NCBI GenBank assembly: GCA_938022295.1
Contig: CALIDR010000113.1
Span: 1-6,435 of the forward strand
DNA length: 6,435 nt
Reading direction: 5' to 3'
DNA from: an uncultured Burkholderiaceae bacterium
GTDB taxonomy: Bacteria; Pseudomonadota; Gammaproteobacteria; Burkholderiales; Burkholderiaceae_C
Shown: positions 1 to 5,604 of the stretch, in pieces
Layout: each line of letters starts with the position of its first letter
Position numbering within the stretch: position 1 is the first letter of the stretch
The notes under the pieces: generated by a model
The model's database searches: none
What the model was told of the DNA's origin: nothing
The model's input: the letters and a program-made list of their open reading frames with translations, nothing else
Translations under genes and position numbers: made by a program

Positions 1-146
1 GCACCGCCGTTGGCGCCGAGCATGCACCCGCCGCAGCGCCTTCGGCCGCGCCGAGCAGGAGAAATCGATCAAATCGATCGTCGGCACGGCAATTCCGCTG
101 CACAGTAGGTGCCTGCGGGATTCGAGGTCACGGATTCAGGTTGTAC
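1..146. other. Left-edge non-coding stretch downstream of fic
   Basis: I see no supportable gene here. Short open stretches exist in several frames, but none has a start with a ribosome binding site or a recognisable protein motif. An exact tandem duplication of the 9-mer AAATCGATC lies at 62-70 and 71-79; each unit contains the palindrome ATCGAT. It falls 68 to 85 bp downstream of the fic stop codon in the direction of fic transcription. No hairpin followed by a T-run is visible as a fic terminator. The far left could be the edge of another gene cut by the window, but this cannot be decided from what is shown. Confidence 0.5.
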
Positions 147-1340
147 TCACGGGGGAGGCTCGCCAGCCGCGCCCTCCGGCCCCGCATCGTTGAACAGAGC
201 GATATAGGGTGCATACCGGAAGCGTCGGTTCCGCGCGTAGCCGGTCATCTCGCTGAGCACGCCCAGCTTCACCAGCCGGGACACCAGGCTGTTTGCGGCG
301 GCGTACGTGGTGCCGGTCATCTTCTGCACGTCATTTACGGCGACGATCGGGCGGTCGAACAGCGATTCGAGGACTTTGTGGCCGTTACCCGCCGCGCGGC
401 CGAGTTGCGCCGTGATCGCGGCACGGTGTTGCTCTCGCAGTTGCAGGATCCGCCGGGCGGTCTCCGCGGCCTCACCGGCCACCTCGATCACCCCGCGCAG
501 GAAGAACGCGAGCCACGCTTCCCAAGCCCCCTGGTCGCGTACCGCCTGCAAGTGCTCGTAGTACGTCTGCCGGTGCTGCTTGAAGTAGTGCGACAGATAC
601 AGCACCGGCTTGTGCAGGACGCCGCGCTCGGTCAGCAGGAACGTGATCAGCAGCCGCCCGACGCGCCCGTTGCCGTCGAGGAACGGGTGAATCGTCTCGA
701 ACTGCACGTGAGCCAAAGCGATCTTTACTAGCGGCGGCAGATCGTCGGATGCGTGCAGGAAGGTCTCCAGGTCCCCCAACGCCGCTGGCACCGCGTGGTG
801 CGGCGGCGGCACGAAGGTCGCGGTGTTCAGCGTGCAGCCCGCCGGGCCGATCCAGTTCTGGCTCGTGCGCAGTTCACCCGGCTGGAGCCTGCCGCCGCGC
901 ACGCCGCGCATCAGCTCGGCGTGGATCTCGCGGATCAGGCGCACCGAAACCGGCAGCTCGGCGAGTCGCGCCAGGCCGTGGTTCATTGCGCGGACGTAGT
1001 TGATCACCTCGTCCACGTCGCGCGGCAAGGTCGGTTCGAAGAGCTGCGCTTCGGCGGCGAGCAGGTCCTGCAGGGAGCTTTGCGTGCCCTCGATCTGGCT
1101 GGAGAGCACCGCCTCCTTGCGCACGTACATGAAGACGAAGAGGTCCGGGTTCGGCAGGGTGAGCACCGAGCCGTCGAGCCGGCCCAGTGCGCGGTCGGCG
1201 GCGGACAGCAGGCCTTGAAGCTCGCCGCCCAGTACCAGTGCGGGCTGTGGCGGCAGGGGTGCCGGCATGAACGCCCGGTAGCCCGTGGGCTGGGTGATGT
1301 AGCGTCCCGCTCGGGTCGGGGCTTCGCCGCCAGTCGCCAT
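147..1340 (-). CDS. Fic family protein (class II, probable protein AMPylase) with C-terminal winged helix
   Basis: 397 residues. Fic enzymes usually transfer AMP from ATP to a hydroxyl side chain of a target protein. The hallmark HPFLDGNGRVGR spans residues 218-229, with catalytic His218, the anion-binding Gly-Asn-Gly loop and Arg226/Arg229 all intact. The target-docking flap region with FVPPPHH lies at about residues 176-182. An N-terminal Fic/DOC domain starts near residue 12 with GRYITQPTGYRAF. Residues 80-85 read SSQIEG, which matches the inhibitory motif [S/T]xxxE[G/N]; Glu84 should block productive ATP binding, which makes this a class II, self-inhibited Fic. Residues of about 318-380 look like a winged-helix DNA-binding domain, common in this subfamily. 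The ATG at 1338-1340 is chosen because it lies just before the conserved N-terminal motif; AAAGG lies 11 nt upstream. No separate antitoxin gene is adjacent, as expected for a cis-inhibited form. The cellular target is unknown. A large near-palindrome lies directly upstream. Confidence 0.93.
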   Translation of the reverse strand: MATGGEAPTRAGRYITQPTGYRAFMPAPLPPQPALVLGGELQGLLSAADRALGRLDGSVLTLPNPDLFVFMYVRKEAVLSSQIEGTQSSLQDLLAAEAQLFEPTLPRDVDEVINYVRAMNHGLARLAELPVSVRLIREIHAELMRGVRGGRLQPGELRTSQNWIGPAGCTLNTATFVPPPHHAVPAALGDLETFLHASDDLPPLVKIALAHVQFETIHPFLDGNGRVGRLLITFLLTERGVLHKPVLYLSHYFKQHRQTYYEHLQAVRDQGAWEAWLAFFLRGVIEVAGEAAETARRILQLREQHRAAITAQLGRAAGNGHKVLESLFDRPIVAVNDVQKMTGTTYAAANSLVSRLVKLGVLSEMTGYARNRRFRYAPYIALFNDAGPEGAAGEPPP

Positions 1341-1346
1341 CCAGAT

Positions 1347-1393
1347 GGCTGCCTTTCGTATGGGGCCAGAGTGGCTCCATATGATAGGCAGTC
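1347..1393. repeat. 47-bp near-palindrome upstream of fic (possible operator or leader hairpin)
   Basis: Arms of 22 nt (1347-1368 and 1372-1393) are separated by the 3-nt centre GAG. Eighteen of 22 positions are Watson-Crick complementary. Three of the four mismatches would be G-U pairs in plus-strand RNA (1348/1392, 1358/1382, 1364/1376), and one is T-T (1355/1385). The central part reads TATGGGGCCA, GAG, TGGCTCCATA. It starts 7 bp upstream of the fic start codon and overlaps the best candidate fic -10 box, TATCAT. Position and symmetry suit a binding site for a dimeric regulator, possibly Fic's own winged helix, but that link is inference. A remnant of a palindromic mobile repeat is the main alternative. 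Confidence 0.6.
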
Positions 1394-1407
1394 TTTAACA
1401 AGAGCGG

Positions 1408-1421
1408 AAGGCGGGCGCCTT
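1408..1421. repeat. Hairpin repeat, copy A
   Basis: This is the inverted repeat AAGGCG, GG, CGCCTT, followed on the plus strand by GTTTTA. The same structure recurs 271 bp away at 1679-1692 with only the two centre bases changed. On the minus strand it begins 4 nt after the stop codon of the small ORF at 1425-1766, so it could act as that ORF's 3' hairpin. It lacks a T-run in that direction. In the plus direction GTTTTA follows it, but no plus-strand gene is upstream. Confidence 0.5.
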
Positions 1422-1424
1422 GTT

Positions 1425-1766
1425 TTAGTTTCCGGAGGATTCGAGGTGGAGGTAGACCGCCGGCTGCGTCTTGGCCAGTTCGAGCGCGTTATCAATCCGA
1501 CGGAGCAGCGCCGTCACGGCGTGGATGAAATTCATTCGCGCCGCGAATGGGAACGCCCTTGGTGGTGTCGACGGGTTCTTGCAGGAGCTTCTTGCACGAC
1601 GGGCTTGCCCCTCGGCTACCACACCCAATGCCCCGATGAAGGCCGCCGCATGCGATTGACTGCCTTCACTATGCATGCAAGGCGCTCGCCTTGTTATTGG
1701 CTCGAGGCACCTCGGCGCGAAGCCGAAGCGCACCGCGCATGAAGTGCGGATCTTGAGTACACGCAT
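1425..1766 (-). CDS. Doubtful small ORF of unknown function (113 residues at longest, 36 at shortest)
   Basis: I do not recognise a domain. Three in-frame ATGs are possible: 1766 (113 residues), 1676 (83 residues, directly after hairpin copy B), and 1535 (36 residues). The last 36 residues look most like real coding sequence: their codons end mostly in G or C, and they read MNFIHAVTALLRRIDNALEL at the start, which would form an amphipathic helix. The upstream part has weaker codon bias and an odd Cys/Arg/Ser-rich composition, so it may be read-through of a degenerate repeat. None of the starts has a strong ribosome binding site; GGA lies 9 nt before the 1766 start. My impression is that such short ORFs recur in accessory DNA of betaproteobacteria, but I cannot verify this. 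It could be a remnant rather than an active gene. Confidence 0.3.
   Translation of the reverse strand: MRVLKIRTSCAVRFGFAPRCLEPITRRAPCMHSEGSQSHAAAFIGALGVVAEGQARRARSSCKNPSTPPRAFPFAARMNFIHAVTALLRRIDNALELAKTQPAVYLHLESSGN
1679..1692. repeat. Hairpin repeat, copy B
   Basis: This is the inverted repeat AAGGCG, CT, CGCCTT, followed on the plus strand by GTTATT. Including the next GTT it matches copy A (1408-1424) at 15 of 17 positions. On the minus strand it sits immediately before an ATG (1674-1676) of the small ORF, so the two copies bracket that ORF like the ends of a cassette. Another 5-bp inverted repeat, CGAGG, CA, CCTCG, lies just beyond at 1703-1714. Confidence 0.5.
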
Positions 1767-1774
1767 GAGTACAC
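1754..1774. repeat. Direct repeat TGAGTACAC x2, 12-bp period
   Basis: Exact copies lie at 1754-1762 and 1766-1774, with a 3-bp spacer GCA. Each copy contains the palindrome GTAC. The pair lies 62 to 94 bp upstream of the possible sulP start codons. It is flanked by weakly complementary arms (AGTGCGGAT at 1743-1751 and ATCCACT at 1775-1781, complementary apart from one bulged base). The near-helical period suits side-by-side binding of a regulator. No regulator is known from this window, so the role is open. Confidence 0.35.
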
Positions 1775-1800
1775 ATCCACTGCGACAAATCGGGAGAGGC

Positions 1801-1851
1801 TTGATTCACAAGGCCCCGCGCCGGTTCTCGCGCTTGTGCATCGGGAAGTGA
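1801..1851 (+). CDS. Possible 16-residue leader peptide overlapping the sulP start
   Basis: The purine-rich stretch GGGAGAGG (1792-1799) is the only good Shine-Dalgarno-like sequence before sulP, but no start codon lies at a usable distance from it in the sulP frame. A TTG at 1801 in another frame does. It opens a short frame, MIHKAPRRFSRLCIGK, whose TGA stop (1849-1851) overlaps a possible sulP GTG start (1848-1850) in a GTGA arrangement typical of translational coupling. The spacing from GGGAG to TTG is short (4 nt) and TTG is a weak start, so this may be chance. It is recorded because it would explain the missing ribosome binding site of sulP. Confidence 0.2.
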   Translation: MIHKAPRRFSRLCIGK

Positions 1852-3635
1852 CCCCCGACGAGCCAGCCCCGGCCAAACGCGTTCACGGCTCCGGCCACGC
1901 CGCGGCGGCCGAGGCGCGGCGGCCGCTCGCGCCGACGCCGCGCACCGGCTGGGGCCGCTGGCTGCCGGGCGTGCAGACGCTGCGGCAGTACCGCCTCGAA
2001 TGGCTGCCGCGCGACGTCGCCGCCGGCGTCGTCCTCACGGCGATGCTGGTGCCGGTGGGCATCGCCTACGCGCAAGCCTCGGGGGTGCCCGCCATCTACG
2101 GCCTGTACGCGACGATCGTGCCGCTGCTGGCCTACGCGCTGTGCGGGCCGAGCCGCATCCTCGTGCTCGGGCCCGATTCGTCGCTGGCGGCGCTGATCCT
2201 GGCCGTCGTGGCGCCGCTGTCGGGCGGCGATCCGGCGCGCGCGATCGCCGTCGCGAGCCTGATGGCGGTCGTCGCCGGCGTGGTGTGCATCGCCGCCGGG
2301 CTGCTGCGGCTGGGGTTCGTCACCGAGCTGCTGTCCAAGCCGATCCGCTACGGCTACATGAACGGCATCGCGCTGACGGTGCTGGTCAGCCAGCTGCCCA
2401 GGCTGGCGGGCGCGGACGCCGACGGGGGGCCGCTCGAGACGCTGTGGGCGTTCACGCGCGCGCTGCTCGACGGCCGCTGGCACGGGGCGACGCTCGCGCT
2501 CGGCGTGGCCACGCTCGCGCTGATCCTGGCGCTCAAGCCGTCCCCGCGCGTGCCCGGCATCCTGCTCGCGGTCGTGCTCGCCACTGCGGCGGTGGCGTGG
2601 CTCGACCTCGGCGCCGCCGGGGTGGCGGTGATGGGCGAGGTGCCGCAGGGCCTGCCGACGTTCGCCGTGCCGTGGCCGGGCGGCGTGGACCTGCTGCACG
2701 TCGTGGCCGGCGGCGTCGCGATCGCGCTGGTGTCGTTCGCCGACACGAGCGTGCTGTCGCGCACCTACGCGGCGCGGCTGCGCACGCCGGTCGACCCGAA
2801 CCAGGAGATGGTCGGGCTCGGCGCGGCCAACCTCGCGGCCGGCTTCCTCCAGGGCTTTCCGGTGAGCAGCAGTTCGTCGCGCACGCCGGTGGCCGAAGCG
2901 GCGGGCGCGAGGACGCAGCTCGCCGGCGTCGTCGGCGCGCTCGGCGTGGCGGCGCTGCTGCTGGCCACGCCCGACCTGCTGCACGACCTGCCGACGGCGG
3001 CGCTGGCGGCAGTGGTCATCGCCTCGGCGCTTGGGCTGTTCGAGTTCGCCGACCTGCGGCGCATCCACCGCCTGCAGGCGTGGGAGTTCTGGCTGTCGAT
3101 GGCGTGCTTCGCCGGCGTCGTCGTGCTCGGGCCGATCCCGGGCATCGGGCTGGCGGTGGTGCTGGCGGTGATCGAGTTCCTGTGGGACGGCTGGCGGCCG
3201 CACTTCGCGGTGCTCGGCCGCGTGGACGGTCTGCGCGGCTACCACGACGTCGCCCGCTACCCGCAGGCGCGCCGCGTGCCGGGGCTGCTGCTGTTCCGCT
3301 GGGACGCGCCGCTGTTCATCGCCAACGCCGAGTGGTTCCAGCAGAGCATCCTGCGCGCGATCGACGCCGCGCCGGACCGCATCCGTCGCGTCGTCGTCGC
3401 CGCCGAGCCGGTGACGAGCATCGACGTGACGTCGGCCGACATGCTGCGCGAGCTCGCGGCGACGCTCGGCCAGGCCGGCATCGAGCTGCACTTCGCCGAG
3501 ATGAAGGACCCGGTGAAGGACAAGATCCGCCAGTTCGAGCTGACCGGCGCGTTCGGCGCCGACCGTTTCCATCCCACCGTCGGCGCGGCGGTGGACGCGT
3601 ACCTCGACGCCTACGGCATCGACTGGACGCCGTGA
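1836..3635 (+). CDS. SulP family anion transporter with C-terminal STAS domain
   Basis: 599 residues from the GTG at 1836. SulP proteins are inner-membrane carriers of sulfate, bicarbonate or other small anions. The hydrophobic transport domain spans about residues 60-450, opening with the signature VPVGIAYAQASGVPAIYGLY (residues 72-91), followed by a conserved GPSRILVLGPDSS stretch (104-116) and the serine-rich GFPVSSSSSRTPV (340-352), also typical of the family. Residues of about 455-595 form a STAS domain; Asp530-Val-Thr-Ser lies where related domains carry a phosphorylatable Ser. The first 40 residues are polar, rich in Ala and Arg, and cytosolic. The start is uncertain: GTG at 1836, 1848 or even 1971 could serve, and none has a well-placed ribosome binding site. 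No carbonic anhydrase or sulfate-assimilation gene is adjacent, so the substrate cannot be named. Its last 25 bp overlap the end of the convergent dehydrogenase gene. Confidence 0.92.
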   Translation: MHREVTPDEPAPAKRVHGSGHAAAAEARRPLAPTPRTGWGRWLPGVQTLRQYRLEWLPRDVAAGVVLTAMLVPVGIAYAQASGVPAIYGLYATIVPLLAYALCGPSRILVLGPDSSLAALILAVVAPLSGGDPARAIAVASLMAVVAGVVCIAAGLLRLGFVTELLSKPIRYGYMNGIALTVLVSQLPRLAGADADGGPLETLWAFTRALLDGRWHGATLALGVATLALILALKPSPRVPGILLAVVLATAAVAWLDLGAAGVAVMGEVPQGLPTFAVPWPGGVDLLHVVAGGVAIALVSFADTSVLSRTYAARLRTPVDPNQEMVGLGAANLAAGFLQGFPVSSSSSRTPVAEAAGARTQLAGVVGALGVAALLLATPDLLHDLPTAALAAVVIASALGLFEFADLRRIHRLQAWEFWLSMACFAGVVVLGPIPGIGLAVVLAVIEFLWDGWRPHFAVLGRVDGLRGYHDVARYPQARRVPGLLLFRWDAPLFIANAEWFQQSILRAIDAAPDRIRRVVVAAEPVTSIDVTSADMLRELAATLGQAGIELHFAEMKDPVKDKIRQFELTGAFGADRFHPTVGAAVDAYLDAYGIDWTP

Positions 3636-5323
3636 TCGGCGCCGCGGCGCGCCGGCGCTGGCAGCGGCAGGCCGAGCAGGCTCGCCGCCACCGCTTCGGC
3701 GGTCTCGCTGCCGTCGACCGCCGCCGACATGATGCCGCCGGCGTAGCCCGCGCCTTCGCCGGCCGGGTACAGGCCCGCGACGTCGAGGCTTTGCCGGTCG
3801 CGTCCGCGCGGGATGCGCAGCGGCGACGAGGTGCGCGTCTCGACGCCGGTGAGCACGGCGTCGGGCATCGCGAAGCCCTGGAGTTGGCGCTCGAACGCCG
3901 GCAGCGCCTCGCGCAGCGCCTCGATCGCGAACGCCGGCAGCGACGGGCGCTTCGGGTCGGCGAGGTTCGTCGGCGTCACGCCCGGGCGGTACGACGGCAG
4001 CACGTCGCCGAACGCGGTCGACGGCCGCCCCTGCAGGAAGTCGGCCAGGCGCTGGCCCGGTGCGCGGTAGTCGCCGCCGCCGAGCTCGTACGCCCGCGAC
4101 TCCCAGAAGCGCTGGAACGCGATGCCGTCCAGCGGCGGCACCGGGCCGCCGGCGGCGCGGTCCTGCCGGTAGTCCTCGGGGTCGAGGCCGACGACGATGC
4201 CGGCGTTGGCGTTGCGCTCGTTGCGCGAGTACTGGCTCATCCCGTTGGTGACGACGCGCCCGGGCTCGGAAGTGGCGGCCACCACGGTGCCGCCCGGGCA
4301 CATGCAGAAGCTGTAGACGCCGCGGCCGTTGCGCGCGTGGTGCACGAGCCGGTAGTCGGCCGCGCCGAGCCGCGGGTGGCCGGCCTGCGGGCCGAAGCGC
4401 GCGCGGTCGATCACGCCCTGCGGGTGCTCGATGCGAAAGCCCACCGAGAACGGCTTGGCCTGCATGCGCACGCCGCGGCGGTGCAGCATCTCGAACGTGT
4501 CGCGCGCACTGTGGCCGAGCGCGAGCACGACGTGGTCGGCGTCGATCTGCTCGCCCGACGCGAGCTCGACGCCGCGCACCCGCCCGGCCTCGATGCGCAG
4601 GTCGGTCACGCGGGCGCCGAAGCGGATCTCGCCGCCGAGCGACACGATCTCGGCGCGCATCTTCTCGATCATCGAGACGAGGCGGAACGTACCGATGTGC
4701 GGCTTGCTCGACCACAGGATCTCTTCCGGCGCGCCGGCCTTGACGAACTCGGCGAGCACCTTGCGCGTGAGGTGGCGCGGGTCGCCGATCTGCGTCCACA
4801 GCTTGCCGTCGGAGAACGTGCCGGCGCCGCCTTCGCCGAACTGCACGTTCGACTCGGGGTCGAGCACGCCGCGCCGCCACAGCCCCCAGGTGTCCTTCGT
4901 GCGCTCGCGCACCGCGCGCCCGCGCTCGAGCACCACGGGCGCGAGCCCCGCCTGCGCGAGCACGAGCGCGGCGAACAGCCCGCACGGGCCGAAGCCGATC
5001 ACGAGCGGGCGCGGGCGGCCGCTGGCGTAGAAGTCGGCCGGCGCGTGCCCGGGCAGGCGGTAGCGCGTGTCCGGCGCCGGGCGCACGTGCGGGTCGGCGG
5101 CCAGGCGCGCGAGCAGCGCCGCCTCGTCGACGCCGGGCGCGAGTTCGCAGTCGATCGTGTAGACGAGCACGATCGCGCCTCGCCGCCGCGCGTCGTAGCC
5201 GCGGCGGAACACCGTGACGTGCGCGAGGTCGGCGTCGCGCAGGCCGAGCCGCGCGACGACGGCCGGCCGCAGCGCGTCGTCGGGGTGGTCGAGCGGCAGC
5301 CGCAGTTCGGTGATGCGCAGCAT
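3611..5323 (-). CDS. COG2509-type FAD-dependent dehydrogenase, function uncharacterised
   Basis: 570 residues. The dinucleotide-binding motif GFGPCG (110-115) followed by ERG (133-135) marks a Rossmann FAD site placed unusually far in, behind a conserved N-terminal domain of about 100 residues that begins MLRITELRLPLDHP. That extension, the GEGGAGTFSDGKL motif (163-175), the FCMCPGGTVVAATSEPG stretch (339-355; Cys340 and Cys342 may be redox-active or structural) and the C-terminal YPAGEGAGYAGGI (519-531) together identify the uncharacterised FAD dehydrogenase family COG2509, usually of about this length. The electron donor and substrate are unknown for the family. The protein has no signal peptide or membrane segment, so it is probably cytosolic. 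The ATG at 5321-5323 fits the family N-terminus but has no clear ribosome binding site. It is the last gene of the minus-strand run and ends inside the sulP coding region, so its transcript is antisense to the sulP 3' end unless it stops very sharply. Confidence 0.9.
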   Translation of the reverse strand: MLRITELRLPLDHPDDALRPAVVARLGLRDADLAHVTVFRRGYDARRRGAIVLVYTIDCELAPGVDEAALLARLAADPHVRPAPDTRYRLPGHAPADFYASGRPRPLVIGFGPCGLFAALVLAQAGLAPVVLERGRAVRERTKDTWGLWRRGVLDPESNVQFGEGGAGTFSDGKLWTQIGDPRHLTRKVLAEFVKAGAPEEILWSSKPHIGTFRLVSMIEKMRAEIVSLGGEIRFGARVTDLRIEAGRVRGVELASGEQIDADHVVLALGHSARDTFEMLHRRGVRMQAKPFSVGFRIEHPQGVIDRARFGPQAGHPRLGAADYRLVHHARNGRGVYSFCMCPGGTVVAATSEPGRVVTNGMSQYSRNERNANAGIVVGLDPEDYRQDRAAGGPVPPLDGIAFQRFWESRAYELGGGDYRAPGQRLADFLQGRPSTAFGDVLPSYRPGVTPTNLADPKRPSLPAFAIEALREALPAFERQLQGFAMPDAVLTGVETRTSSPLRIPRGRDRQSLDVAGLYPAGEGAGYAGGIMSAAVDGSETAEAVAASLLGLPLPAPARRGADHGVQSMP

Positions 5324-5347
5324 CGTCGCGGCGCGCAGGGGCGGCGG

Positions 5348-5365
5348 GCGGCGGCGCGCCGCCGC
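5348..5365. repeat. 18-bp perfect GC palindrome between the small basic gene and the dehydrogenase gene
   Basis: The palindrome is GCGGCGGCG followed by CGCCGCCGC, centred on GGCGCGCC. It can fold as a 7-bp G/C stem with a 4-nt loop in the 55-bp gap between the two minus-strand genes. A second palindrome, CCCGCGGG, sits at 5371-5378 directly after the upstream stop codon. There is no T-run, so it is not a classic terminator. It might pause polymerase or protect the upstream message, but in DNA this rich in G and C it may have no function. Confidence 0.3.
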
Positions 5366-5378
5366 TCAGGCCCGCGGG

Positions 5379-5537
5379 TCAGCCACCCTTGTGGGTGCGC
5401 TTGCCGGGGTTCTTCTTGCTGCGCGTGTGCACGCCGCGCTCGGCGCTCACGCGCTGGCCGCCGCCCTGGCGGCTCGGCACGCCCGGCGGCTTGGGGGTGG
5501 CGCGGCGGTCGGCTTCGGTCTGGATCTTGTTGCCCAT
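5379..5537 (-). CDS. 52-residue, strongly basic small protein of unknown function
   Basis: This short gene is easy to miss. The ATG at 5535-5537 is preceded by GGAG with an 8-nt spacer, a good ribosome binding site, and the frame runs to TGA at 5379-5381. The protein begins MGNKIQTEADRRATPKPPGV and ends with the Lys/Arg-rich tail RSKKNPGKRTHKGG. Thirteen Lys or Arg residues face only three acidic ones, so the net charge is about +10. Gly, Pro and Gln are frequent, and there are no hydrophobic stretches, cysteines or membrane segment, so it is probably disordered in solution. Nucleic acid or ribosome binding is a plausible guess for such a protein but is not shown. It lies between apt (67 bp upstream) and the COG2509 gene (55 bp downstream) on the same strand, consistent with one transcript. 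I do not recognise a named family. Codons end mostly in G or C like those of its neighbours, which supports real coding. Confidence 0.7.
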   Translation of the reverse strand: MGNKIQTEADRRATPKPPGVPSRQGGGQRVSAERGVHTRSKKNPGKRTHKGG

Positions 5538-5604
5538 CGTCGTGGCTCCGGCAAGGTCTGCGAGGCCCCGGATTAGGCCACAAACGCGCCCGCGATCGCC
5601 CGGC

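Larger units (their letters stand above)
1341..1835. other. Intergenic region between fic and sulP with accessory-type structure
   Basis: This is about 495 bp between two divergently transcribed genes, and it is visibly less GC-rich than the rest of the window. Starting from the fic side it contains a 47-bp near-palindrome (1347-1393), a hairpin at 1408-1421, a possible small minus-strand ORF (1425-1766 at longest), a second almost identical hairpin at 1679-1692, two copies of TGAGTACAC (1754-1774), and a purine-rich Shine-Dalgarno-like stretch GGGAGAGG at 1792-1799. No transposase or integrase is recognisable. Promoters for both flanking genes should lie here, but I find no convincing pair of -35 and -10 boxes. 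The best fic candidate is TATCAT (minus strand, complement of 1381-1386) with a very poor -35 at 17 bp spacing. Confidence 0.55.

Noticed and set aside
1347..1424. Integron attachment site (attC) formed by the near-palindrome or the hairpins
   Set aside because: No GTTRRRY/RYYYAAC core pair is found at the expected positions, and no integrase gene is visible in the window.
1401..1427. Hairpin copy A followed by GTTTTA as a plus-strand terminator
   Set aside because: The stem is short, the T-run is poor, and there is no plus-strand gene upstream for it to terminate.
753..1742. A plus-strand frame of 329 codons opposite fic and the intergenic region
   Set aside because: It is antisense to a clear Fic protein, and the translation has no recognisable fold; it is a shadow of G/C-ending codons on the other strand.
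1695..1800. tRNA-like folding in the cluster of small inverted repeats
   Set aside because: No T-arm consensus (GGTTCRA), anticodon arm or acceptor stem can be assembled.
1806..4985. A minus-strand open frame of 1059 codons opposite sulP and in another frame of the dehydrogenase gene
   Set aside because: Its product is Arg/His/Gln/Ala-rich with no domain, and both underlying regions are recognisable as SulP and COG2509 proteins in other frames.
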